Position numbers and translations under genes: made by a program | Shown: positions 9,662 through 17,770 of the stretch, in pieces | Layout of the letters: every line of letters begins with the position of its first letter | Numbering within the stretch: the first letter of the stretch is position 1 | Assembly (NCBI GenBank): GCA_963835555.1 | Contig: CAWIGC010000039.1 | Location: 570,452 to 634,451, forward strand | Length of the DNA stretch: 64,000 nucleotides | Reading direction: 5' to 3' | Source: Sulfopaludibacter sp963835555 | GTDB taxonomy: Bacteria; Acidobacteriota; Terriglobia; Bryobacterales; Bryobacteraceae | Notes under the pieces: model-generated | The model's database searches: none | What the model was told of the DNA's origin: nothing | Seen by the model: only the letters and a program-made list of their open reading frames with translations

Positions 9662-10972
9662 CTACTTACCTCCCGTTCTCCGCTGAGGCATGATTCCATC
9701 CCACCGCGGATCCCCGGTCTGCTTATAATCTTTGGGCAGTTTAGTCCAATCCGGCCGGCCGATGCCGTTCAGATCGTAAACTACCTTGCCATTGCGAAGG
9801 GTCAGCTCGCAGATCAGTTTCTGCGTGCCCTGCAAGCGTGCGCCGTACATATCGACGAATCCGAATTTGCCGCGATTCAGACTGAGCACGGCAACATCGG
9901 CCGTGGCGCCCACGGATAGATTGCCCAGCTCTTCGTGTTGAATCTCCCGCGCCGGATTCCAGGTGGAACGCCGGATCACGTCATCCACGGACATCCCCAT
10001 GGCCAGGAACTTGTCCATGACATTGAGCATGTCTTTCATGCTGGAGTTCATGCTGGCGACGTGCAGGTCCGTGGAGATGGAATCCGGGAGAAAGCCTTGC
10101 TTCATCGCCGGCACGGCGATGCGCCACGCGAAGCTGCCGCTGCCGTGGCCGACATCGAAAATGACGCCGCGCTTGCGCCCTTCGATCATTCCGGGATTGA
10201 GCTTGCCGGACTCGTCGAGCTCGTGGCGCAGGCCGGAATAGCAGTGGGTGTAGATGTCGCCGGGGCGCAGCTTTTTGGTGAGCAGCTCGGCCGTGGGGCG
10301 CTCCGGACGGTCGGAGCCGAAATCCACCATCACCGGCATTTTGGCGATGGTGCCCGCCTCCACGGCGTGCTCCACGGGGGTCCATTCGGGACCGGCATAG
10401 TGGGCGGTTTTGAAGCCCACGACGATGTCCTTGTATTTGAGCGCCATCTCCGCGGCGGGCGCGGCCTCCATGTCGGTCTGATCGTTCTCGAATTTTGCGC
10501 CGCGCATGCCGTGTCCGACGATATTGAGGAACGCGAACACGCGCGTTTTGGAGCGATCGATGACGCGGTCCTTGAAGTCTTCGAAGTTGCGCCAGCCGGA
10601 GCAGCCGGCATCGGCCACGGTGGTGACGCCGTTGCGGAACGTGAAGCCGTCGGGATAGACGCTCAGGTCTCCGGCGTAGGAGTTGCGTTCGCCGGTGCCG
10701 GTGTAGACGTGTACGTGGATGTCCACCAGTCCGGGAGTGACGTACAGCCCGGCGACATTGACCACCTTCAGCGCCGCGGCGGGGTCGAGGTGTGCGGCTA
10801 CGGCGGCGATGCTGCCGTCTTTGATGGCAACGTCGCGCACCGCGCTGATGCCATTTTTGGCATCGATGACGTGTCCGCCTTGCAGCAGCAGGTCGTAAGC
10901 CGGCTGGCTAAACGCGCAGCCGGCAAAGCCGATCAGGGCCATGAAACGTACCGTGCTCGAAATCATTCGCAT
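9662..10972 (-). CDS. Exported amidohydrolase/deacetylase (dihydroorotase-like metallohydrolase)
   Basis: 436 residues with a signal peptide (MISSTVRFMALIGFAGCAFS). The amidohydrolase core is complete: small beta domain (LLLQGGHVIDAKNG), metal ligands DIHVHVY after the TPGLVDIH turn, the candidate bridging-lysine segment VGFKTAHY, HCYSGL, the GHGSGSFAW loop and the metal Asp in STDLH. Similar proteins sit beside SelA-like PLP proteins in other bacteria, as here (three bases separate the two genes). Family members hydrolyse cyclic amides or N-acyl groups; the substrate here is unknown. It is third in the six-gene minus-strand operon. Confidence 0.85.
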   Translation of the reverse strand: MRMISSTVRFMALIGFAGCAFSQPAYDLLLQGGHVIDAKNGISAVRDVAIKDGSIAAVAAHLDPAAALKVVNVAGLYVTPGLVDIHVHVYTGTGERNSYAGDLSVYPDGFTFRNGVTTVADAGCSGWRNFEDFKDRVIDRSKTRVFAFLNIVGHGMRGAKFENDQTDMEAAPAAEMALKYKDIVVGFKTAHYAGPEWTPVEHAVEAGTIAKMPVMVDFGSDRPERPTAELLTKKLRPGDIYTHCYSGLRHELDESGKLNPGMIEGRKRGVIFDVGHGSGSFAWRIAVPAMKQGFLPDSISTDLHVASMNSSMKDMLNVMDKFLAMGMSVDDVIRRSTWNPAREIQHEELGNLSVGATADVAVLSLNRGKFGFVDMYGARLQGTQKLICELTLRNGKVVYDLNGIGRPDWTKLPKDYKQTGDPRWDGIMPQRRTGGK

Positions 10973-10978
10973 TAGGGA

Positions 10979-11907
10979 TCACCGCGAGAGGTCCACCACC
11001 GCATACGTACTCAATTCGGGAAGGGTGAATTCGGTGGCGTCGGCCTCCGCGCTATAGTCCATCAGTTCGACCTGCGGCCCGCCGGCGAGCGCCAACTGAT
11101 GATTCGGATACCGGCCCAGCACGCGCACGCGAAGGCCTTCCACTTTTCGCTCCGCGCCGGCGTAATTCAGCAGATGGAGACGCACATGGTCGCCGGACGC
11201 GGTCAGCCGGGCCACCACCACCTGGCTGCCGTAGACGCGCACGGAGCGCTTCTCATCGGTGAGGTTGGCGCGCACGACCTTGGCCACGGTGCCGGGGTTT
11301 TTGGCGTCCTGCAAGGGGTACTCTTTAGTGCCGAGTTTCACGTTATTTTGTAGCGCGGGTCGGGCGCGGGCACCACCTGAAACAGCAGGTTGTCGCGGAC
11401 CAGCAGATTCATCACCTCGCCCGAGGTGGCCGTCTGGTCGTCGATATAGCCGATATCGGCGACGGGCGGCAGGTCTGCCGGGGCGATGGTGTGCAGGAAA
11501 GCGAGCATTTCGCCCAGCGGTTTGAGGCCGGCGGCATCGGTTTGGATAAGTGCATCCGCCCCATAGCAGAAGGCTTCGGCTGCGGCCAGCGCAGCCTGCT
11601 TGCCGGGGGCATCGTAGTAGAAGCGGCCACCGGGGCGGCGGATGAACCGCCAGCCATTGGCCACCACCCAGGGAGCCCGCGTGGCGGCGGCCTCATTCAT
11701 GCGGTAGTTCACGGTGGGCGCCGGCACTTTCACCGCGCCTTCCACACTCCCCGCTTCGGCGTTTACCCCCGCGACGCCCTTCCACGAATCCAGGCGGGCC
11801 GCGGGCACTACGATCTGTTGTATTCCGGCATCGCGCAAAGCAGGCGCGGTATCGACCGCCCCATCCCAGAACAGCGCCGGGAAAGCGGCCAGCAGAAGGA
11901 GCATCAC
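10979..11907 (-). pseudogene. Unknown exported protein, one gene split by a frameshift
   Basis: Two minus-strand frames overlap by four bases at 11338-11341. The first starts MMLLLLAAFPALFWDG (signal peptide) and ends PDPRYKIT. The second continues KLGTKEYPLQDAKNPG and ends LPELSTYAVVDLSR. Adding one base at the junction gives a continuous ~308-residue protein reading RYKINVKLGTKEYP, so I treat it as one gene. The C-terminal part resembles the beta-sandwich tail of glycoside-hydrolase-like proteins (VRLHLLNYAGAERKVEGL), but I do not recognise a family. Six bases separate it from the amidohydrolase, and it overlaps the DUF362 gene by four bases, so it is operonic. The alternative is two separate overlapping small genes. 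Confidence 0.6.
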
Positions 11908-13017
11908 AATTCGCTCACCTTGAGTTTAATCTTAGCGGAGTCGTAAATGCCTAATCCGAGTGTGGACGCGTACTCGACGTGGCCGGGTTCGCGAATATAG
12001 TGGTTGATGTTCGGGTTGCTGTTGTCTCTTCCAACGTGGGACATGGAGCGGTCGAAAATGGAAATGGCGCCTTCCGCTTTGCGTTTGGCCTCGATGATAT
12101 CGATAAGCTCATGGTCCATGGCGACCGGGTCGGTGCCGATCATGATCTGTTTGGGATAGAACCGGAACTTCGCCATTTCGCTGAACGGGCCCGGCGTGCC
12201 AGACGCCGCGCAGGCCATCCATGATATTCAAGACCACGCGCGAATGCACCGGCTCCACGGCGGCCAGGGTCCCGATAAAGGTCTTGGTATTCGTCTTTTC
12301 GGCGTTGTGCGAGCGGGCCACGTTGGAAAAATTGCCGTAAGCGATATTTTTGAGGCAGCCCGTGACGCCGGATGCCTGATGCTCTTTGAGGTTGGGTACG
12401 TTGACGATTTTGGTGAAAGTTTCCGCGACCAGGCGGATCAGGTTGGACCGGGTATCTTCTTCGCCGAAGAAGTTAGTTTCCACGTAAGTCTTGGGATCGT
12501 AAGCAATCATGGAATTGCGCGAGGTCTCGGCCGCATAAATGTGTATGCCGGCGGGCAGATACTTCGCATAATTGATGCTCCTCAACTGGTTATCGAACCG
12601 CTCGTAGACATAGATCTGGGTGGCGGGGACGCCCACGGCCATCAAATTCTCCACGATGACGGCGACAATCTCCGGAGCGGAATAGATACGAGGCGCGCCG
12701 GAGCAGTTCACTTTGATGCCCACAACGTCCTTGGGAGTAATGAAGCGGGCCCAGGCGTCCTGTGGGCGGGAATCGCCCGTGAGCGTCTTCATGCCGCTGG
12801 CGATCATCTGGCGGACGACTTCAGAATCCACTTTTTCGGAAGCGGTATCGATGGATTTTTCGGAATGGACTCGGATTACCTGGCCCGGATATGGTCCAGG
12901 CATTCCGGGCAATGCTGCGGGTTTATAGGCCGAAACCACCCGATAGACTGGTTGATCGGCGGGACCGGCTAACAACGGCGCGGTGGCGGCAACTTGCAGG
13001 AAAATTCGTCTGTCCAC
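11904..13017 (-). pseudogene. Exported DUF362 family protein, first gene of the operon, frameshifted
   Basis: GTG start at 13017 (VDRRIFLQVAATAPLLAG, an exported leader with RR-I-F-L). A start at 13053 is possible in frame but would lie upstream of the predicted transcription start. The body matches DUF362 (FITPKDVVGIKVNCSGAP, VNVPNLKEHQASGVTGCLKN, RVVLNIMDGLRG). Near 12195 a single-base shift leads to premature termination at 12109. The other frame supplies the conserved end GPFSEMAKFRFYPKQIMIGT through DYS-like tail to a stop at 11904. DUF362 proteins are often associated with Fe-S chemistry, but their reaction is not established. It overlaps the next gene by four bases. Confidence 0.75.
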
Positions 13018-13024
13018 GATGGCG

Positions 13025-13053
13025 AGTGTATAGCACGGTGGGTGCGGGGTCAA
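13025..13053 (-). promoter_or_regulatory. Predicted sigma70-type promoter of the exported operon, apparently leaderless
   Basis: On the minus strand TTGACC (13048-13053), a 17-base spacer and TACACT (13025-13030). The GTG start codon of the DUF362 gene begins eight bases past the -10 box, which places the expected transcription start at the start codon itself. No Shine-Dalgarno sequence precedes the GTG. Confidence 0.55.
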
Positions 13054-13060
13054 CCGGTGA

Positions 13061-13189
13061 GGGCGCGCTTCGCGCTGGGGGCGGGCGCGCTTCGCGCTGG
13101 GGGCGGGCGCGCTTCGCGCTGGGGGCGGGCGCGCTTCGCGCTGGGGGCGGGCGCGCTTCGCGCTGGGGGCGGGCGCGCTTCGCGCTGGG
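13061..13189. repeat. Six tandem copies of a 22-bp hairpin-forming unit
   Basis: Units start at 13061, 13083, 13105, 13127, 13149 and 13171. Each contains GCGCGCTTCGCGC, a 5-bp palindromic stem around CTT, separated by G-rich sequence. The copies are almost perfectly identical. The array lies just downstream of the RHGLTG-family gene (minus strand) and upstream of the operon promoter at 13025-13053. Confidence 0.9.
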
Positions 13190-13190
13190 T

Positions 13191-13268
13191 GTGGGGGTTG
13201 GGGATGGGGGATTAGTTTAGGGGTTGGGGATGGGGGATTAGTTTAGGGGTGGGGGATGAGTTTAGGCG
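13191..13268. repeat. G-rich ~26-bp repeat, about three copies, G-quadruplex-like
   Basis: GGGGTTGGGGATGGGGGA followed by TTAGTTTA, repeated twice and then once in shortened form, running into the last codons of the RHGLTG-family gene. Runs of four or five G with 2-base loops fit a G-quadruplex. A related G-rich block recurs at 58707-58735 next to mutL. Confidence 0.8.
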
Positions 13269-13882
13269 GCCCTCCGGGTGGGTTTTCGGACGGCTTCGAG
13301 GCGCTTGCGGTGGGCGGCGAGGCGGTGGATTTGGGGGAGTGAATAAACAAAATTGGGGGGCAGGGCTTCGGGGGGAAAGTCGTATGTTTCGCCTAAGATA
13401 GCGGCTTCTTCGACGATTTGCTGGAGGGTGGCGCGGCGGTCCTGCTGGAGCTGGCGGACGAGGGCGATGTTCTTTTCGATGCGGCGCTGGATGCGGCTTT
13501 CGTAGAGGGTGAGGAGGTTGAGGTCCTTTTTCTGCTCTTTCCAGACGCGGCCCTGGGCGAGAGCGACATCGACCTGCTCATTGCCGGAGACGGCGTCGTC
13601 GGGCTCGTTGAGGCCGCGGACGAGGACGGCGCTTTCGATGGCGGAGGCGCGCTTCATGCGCCAGCGGTCGTCGGCGATCTGCTGGACGAGATCGATTTCC
13701 AGGCCTCCCACGGGGGCCATGGACTGGTGAATGCTGTGGCAGTGATCTTTGTAGGGCTGCTCATCGGACGGCGCGATGACGAGGACCTGGCCGGTGAGGC
13801 CATGGCGATAGGCATTGAAGGCGCGCTTGTCGCGCGGTTTTTCGGGAGAAGTCGTTTCCGGGGAATTCTTTTCAGGGGACAT
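13262..13882 (-). CDS. Conserved hypothetical protein of the RHGLTG family
   Basis: 206 residues, cytosolic, no signal peptide or membrane segment. A charged/low-complexity N-terminus (SPEKNSPETTSPEKPRDKRA) precedes the family hallmark FNAYRHGLTGQVLV. Then come a mixed helical core with GGLEIDLVQQIADDRWRMKRA, a Lys/Arg/Gln-rich helical segment (YESRIQRRIEKNIALVRQL) and a basic tail (RLEAVRKPTRRAA). From memory, such proteins are common and multicopy in Acidobacteriota and Planctomycetota and have no assigned function. The basic, helical character would suit nucleic acid binding, but that is inference. The gene is flanked upstream by a structured hairpin element touching its start codon and downstream by two tandem repeat arrays. 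Confidence 0.7.
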   Translation of the reverse strand: MSPEKNSPETTSPEKPRDKRAFNAYRHGLTGQVLVIAPSDEQPYKDHCHSIHQSMAPVGGLEIDLVQQIADDRWRMKRASAIESAVLVRGLNEPDDAVSGNEQVDVALAQGRVWKEQKKDLNLLTLYESRIQRRIEKNIALVRQLQQDRRATLQQIVEEAAILGETYDFPPEALPPNFVYSLPQIHRLAAHRKRLEAVRKPTRRAA

Positions 13883-13887
13883 GCGAG

Positions 13888-13960
13888 TAAGTGCTTTCTG
13901 GCGAGCTACGCTCGCCTGGACAGGCCTGGAGGCCTATCCTACAAATACCATCAGCACTTA
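13888..13960 (-). promoter_or_regulatory. Structured 73-nt element at the 5' end of the RHGLTG gene (three-way-junction-like)
   Basis: An outer perfect 8-bp inverted repeat (TAAGTGCT at 13888-13895, AGCACTTA at 13953-13960) encloses two hairpins: GGCGAGC-TAC-GCTCGCC (13900-13916, 7 bp) and AGGCC-TGGA-GGCCT (13922-13935, 5 bp). The element ends five bases before the ATG on the minus strand, so in an mRNA it would fold over the ribosome binding site. It could be a leader regulator or a REP-like mobile repeat. The rest of 13961-14007 shows nothing notable. Confidence 0.65.
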
Positions 13961-14007
13961 TGGGGATTTGTGTAAGTTGTTGGCGGGATTGAGTAAGTGC
14001 CTTGTGA

Positions 14008-15176
14008 CTAGGCTTGAGCGAACTGGGATTGCCGGGGCGGAGTGTAAGCCACCGCGAGGTGAGGAGTCTCTTTCCGGAGTCCGGAGTTCCGGCAGCTTTC
14101 CAGGATGCCGCCCACGAGCAGGGTGCGATCCACCGGATAGGGCGCGGCTCCGGTGGCGATCATCTCCTCTACTTTGTGCATGAGGCAGGCGGAGTGGGTA
14201 GCGTTGGGTTCGGGAGTCCTCAAGAACTGAGTGGACTGGTTCCCGGGGGGGCCGGAAAGGCGGGCAGCGAAATTGAAATCCTGAATGGCCCCATCCAGCA
14301 TCAGGAGCGTGGCGCGCAGACCGTCGCGGTACTCGATGCAATACGCCTTCGGGTTTTTGGCCAGCTTGCGCAACTCGCCGGAGGCCACCAGATCCTGGGT
14401 GCGGCCATCTTTCACGGTGAGGCCGAGCGGGGTATCGCTGCGCGAAAGGGCGGACGTCAGTAGTTCCCTGGAGTAGCGGCCCTCGTCGCCGGCCTTCCAG
14501 ACGGCATCGCCTTCCAGCAGTTGGACAGCCTGGACGCCGGTTTCGCCGCCGCGCCTTCGCTCCACCATGCACTGCAGGGCCTCAAGGGCGTGGAAGTCCA
14601 TGGCTTCACCTGCTCCGGCCATCAAGGCTTCGGCGATTTGGCACCCGAGAGGCAGGTCGATGGCCGGCAGGCGCCAGGTGACGGGAAGCGAAGAACCGGC
14701 CAGGAGGGGGAAGCGCAAACGGCGGGCGCTATCCACCGCGACTTTGGCGTCTTTGAAACTGCCAGGGAGTTGTCCGTCATGAAAGACGGGGACGGCGCGG
14801 CCGTCCTGCTGGAACGATGCGCGATACACGGTGCGAGCAGATCCGTCGAGGGACCGGCGAAGATCAGGACGGCATCTACCGCCAGCTTCCTGCCGCCGCA
14901 ACGCAACGCCTCCGCGGCGGTGGCATAGAGCGGGAAATCAAACTCGCGGGCGCGCTCCCGGGTGAGATCGGCCACCGGCTGGGGCTGGTAAAACGAGACC
15001 ACGCGGAGGTCCGGCTTGTGCCAGGCTCCGGCATACGGGTACCCGATGAGAAGACGGTCGGCCATGTGCGGCGGATAGGCATTGGCCAGAATCGCGATGC
15101 GCCTGGGCTGGCCGGCGGGCGCGGCGGCGGCGAGCGCCGTGGTCTGCAGGAAGGAGCGTCGTGTCAGCACGATCAT
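14008..15176 (-). pseudogene. Unknown conserved protein, paralogue B of a tandem pair, frameshifted
   Basis: Starts MIVLTRRSFLQTTALAAAA, a Tat-type leader, with the ATG overlapping the TGA of the upstream paralogue (ATGA). The N-terminal part (PRRIAILANAYPPHMADRLL, VDAVLIFAG) looks like a Rossmann-type segment. Near 14855 the frame shifts, and the rest (FPLLAGSSLPVTWRLPAIDL, FHALEALQCMVERRRGGETG) is read in another frame to the stop at 14008. About 40% of positions match paralogue A by eye. It resembles proteins loosely grouped with Gfo/Idh/MocA oxidoreductases, but I cannot confirm that. It appears about 20 residues shorter than A in the centre. Confidence 0.6.
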
Positions 15177-16367
15177 GTTCTCCAGTAGGTGGATTCCTTC
15201 GCCGGCTGGTAGCGGATGGCAAGATGCGGCGTCGGGAACCGTGTCTGCGCCTGGAAGAGGCTCTCCACGCCGCCCGCGGTCAACCCCGTAGTGAGCAGGG
15301 TCCGCTCGACGGGATACGATGGCTTGCCGGTGAGGTACATGATCTCGCATGTGATTCACCAGCGGGCTGAAGAAATCGGCGAGGGTGGTGCGGCCATCCG
15401 GCATGGGCAGGTACATCTGGGTGGACCACGGCTGGCTGCGCCCGTTCACAAAGGCGGCGAAGTTGAAGTCGCGGACCAGCCCGTTCATCAGCAGCATAGT
15501 GCACTTCAGACCGTCGGCGTGCTGGTAGCGGTAGGCCACCGGGTCTTTCACCAGACGCCGCATATCGTCCACCGTGGGGAACACCTGCGTGAAGCCGGCG
15601 CGGGCAGGCACCAGCGTGTGGCTGCGGCACAGGGCGGCATCCATCAGCGGCTTGGGCCATACGCCCTCGCTGAGCGCCTGCCAGAATTTGTCGCCGCGGT
15701 AGGCCTGAATCCACTCGACTCCGGTCTCGCCGCCCTGACGCCGCTCCACCATGCACTGGATGGTCTCCAGGGCGTGAAAATCGTAGCTGTCCACGCCGCC
15801 GTAGCCCAGGCAGAGCGCCTCGCTGATATGCGCGCCGAGGGGCATATCCACCGACGGGGTGCGCCACGTCACCGGCAGGCTGGATCCGGCCATAAAGGGG
15901 AAGCCCATCTCGCGGGAAGTATCGTACATTTTGCGCGCCCACTCCCAATTCCAGGAGAGGTGCTTATCGCTGAAGAGCGGCACAACGCGTCCGCTTTGGC
16001 GATACACGTCCACGATCTGCTGGAAGAACTCGTAGCGCGGATATTTGGTCTGGCCCTTTTCGTTGCGCGGATAGGAGCCGTGCTCGCCCACGAGCACCAC
16101 GCCATCGACGGCCAGTTTGCTGCCGCCGGCGGTGAGCGCCTCGGCGATGGTGGGATAGATCCGCATGGAGGGATGGCGCGACGCGCGTTCGCGGCTGAGA
16201 TCGTTCGCGCCCACCTGGTCCACATAGAGCGACACCAGGTCCATGGGGGGATAATGGTGCGTGCCGTTCCAGCCGTAGCCATCCAGGAAGCGGTCCACGA
16301 TGTGTTGGGCGTGGGAATATTTGAAATACGCGGTGACGACGGCCGCGAGTTTTGGACGCAAAGCCAA
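15173..16367 (-). pseudogene. Unknown conserved protein, paralogue A, frameshift near the C-terminus
   Basis: Probable TTG start at 16367 (ALRPKLAAVVTAYFKYSHAQ). The conserved body reads YPPMDLVSLYVDQVGANDLS, GVVLVGEHGSYPRNEKGQ and MAGSSLPVTWRTPSVDMPLG. No signal peptide is seen, unlike paralogue B. A one-base shift near 15352 (after PLVNHMR) must be corrected to reach EIMYLTGKPSYPVERTLLTT and the natural end at 15173. The start codon lies only six bases from the divergent dipeptidase start at 16374, so either start may be slightly misplaced. Function unknown; a Rossmann-like N-terminal domain is possible. Confidence 0.6.
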
Positions 16368-16373
16368 GTTGCA

Positions 16374-17585
16374 ATGATTATAAGCCAGTTCCTGTTGTTT
16401 GCAGCCGCATTTTTAGCGAGTGCGCAGACCGGTGATACTCCGGCTGTTTCCGAGCGCGCGCGGGCCTTGCATGCCGGCGCCCTGGTTTTCGATGGGCATA
16501 TTCATGCCGTCGATCGCGAGTTCTATCACGGCGGGGATATTGGAGAGCGGAAGGCGGACGGCCAGTTCGACCTGCCGCGCGCCAGGGAAGGCGGACTGGG
16601 GGCGCTCTTCTTTTCCATCTTCGTGACGGAAGATTACTACCCCGGACGCCTGGAAACCAAGCAGGCGCTGCGGATGCTGGATTGCGCCATCGAGCAGATT
16701 GGCCGCAACAGCCGCACCATCGAGATCGCGCGCACGGCGGCGGATATCGAACGCATTCACGCCAGCGGGAAGATCGCCGCGGTGCTGGATATCGAAGGCA
16801 GCTTCGACCTGGATGGCGACCCGGCGGTGATCCGGCAGATGTACCGGCTGGGGATGCGCTCGGTGCAGCTTTCCGCGCATAACTGGACCAGCAATTATGC
16901 CGACTCCTGCTGCTCCGCGCCGAAGTGGCACGGGCTAAACGACCGCGGCCGGGCGGTGATTCACGAGATGAACCGGCTGGGGATGGTGATTAACGTTTCG
17001 CACGCGTCCGACGAGGCCATCTCGGCGGCGATCGATGCGAGCAGCGCTCCGGTGATCGCCACGCATCACGGGTTGCGGACGGTGAACGATATTCCGCGCA
17101 ATATGCCGGACTGGCTGTTGAAGAAACTGGCGGCGAAAGGCGGGGTGTTCGGCTTCCAGATGGGGAATGAGTTCCACAATCGCAAGGCATTCGATTGGGT
17201 CACCGCTCATGCCGGCAAGGCATTCTGGGACACCAGCGCCATTTTGCAGCGCGGCACACAGGTTCCCATCGCGGAACTGGATCGGTTAGTAGCGCCGCAG
17301 TTTCCCATGCGGCCAGCCGAAATTCCGCCGGAGATTCGCTTAAGCACCGATGAGTGGGTAGGGGTGGTGGACCGTGCGATTCAGTTAGTGGGCGAGGATC
17401 ACGTGTCGTTCGGGTCGGACTTCGATGGCGGGCCTCCGCTGCCCCGCGGAATGCGGGATATTCGGGACTTGCCGATGATTACCGATGCCATGCTGCGGCG
17501 GGGGTACTCCGAGGAACGCATTCGTAAGTTCCTGGGAGGGAACTTACTTCGGGTGTTCCGGGAGATTACCGAGAAGGGGCAGTGA
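16374..17585 (+). CDS. Exported membrane dipeptidase (peptidase family M19)
   Basis: 403 residues. The ATG at 16374 gives a signal peptide, MIISQFLLFAAAFLASAQ. An in-frame opening back to 15216 is shadow coding over the minus-strand genes and is rejected. M19 (renal dipeptidase) zinc motifs are all present: DGHIHAVD, DIEGSFDL with the bridging Glu, NVSHASDEA, THHGLR and SFGSDFDGG. The family hydrolyses dipeptides and some beta-lactams in the periplasm. It is divergent from the paralogue A gene. Its last codons are duplicated 108 bases downstream as part of a repeat element. Confidence 0.92.
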   Translation: MIISQFLLFAAAFLASAQTGDTPAVSERARALHAGALVFDGHIHAVDREFYHGGDIGERKADGQFDLPRAREGGLGALFFSIFVTEDYYPGRLETKQALRMLDCAIEQIGRNSRTIEIARTAADIERIHASGKIAAVLDIEGSFDLDGDPAVIRQMYRLGMRSVQLSAHNWTSNYADSCCSAPKWHGLNDRGRAVIHEMNRLGMVINVSHASDEAISAAIDASSAPVIATHHGLRTVNDIPRNMPDWLLKKLAAKGGVFGFQMGNEFHNRKAFDWVTAHAGKAFWDTSAILQRGTQVPIAELDRLVAPQFPMRPAEIPPEIRLSTDEWVGVVDRAIQLVGEDHVSFGSDFDGGPPLPRGMRDIRDLPMITDAMLRRGYSEERIRKFLGGNLLRVFREITEKGQ

Positions 17586-17757
17586 GTTCACCACGGAGTC
17601 ACGGGGAACACGGAGGAACGACATCGGGAGAGGAACGCGGAGAGCGCGGAGAGATAACGAGGGGAAACACGGAGGAAACTGGAGGGGCAGTGAGTTCACC
17701 ACGGAGGAAACTGGATTACTCCGTGTTTCCTCCGTGTTCTTCGTGTCTCCGTGGTGA
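17576..17757. repeat. Intergenic CCACGGAG/CTCCGTGG inverted-repeat element with flanking 23-bp direct repeat
   Basis: Arms TCACCACGGAG (17588-17598) and CTCCGTGGTGA (17747-17757), with inner pairing of GGAAACACGGA and TCCGTGTTTCC. A 23-bp direct repeat that includes the dipeptidase stop codon occurs at 17576-17598 and again at 17684-17706. It lies between convergent genes and could act as a bidirectional terminator, but there is no T-tract. Confidence 0.75.
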
Positions 17758-17770
17758 GGAGACAGGTTGC

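Noticed and set aside
13061..13189. Possible CRISPR array
   Set aside because: The 22-bp units are contiguous with no variable spacers and no cas genes are near; it is a simple tandem repeat with an internal hairpin.
15216..16373. N-terminal extension of the M19 dipeptidase
   Set aside because: The frame is open but antisense to the paralogue genes and has no family resemblance; the signal peptide starts at 16374.
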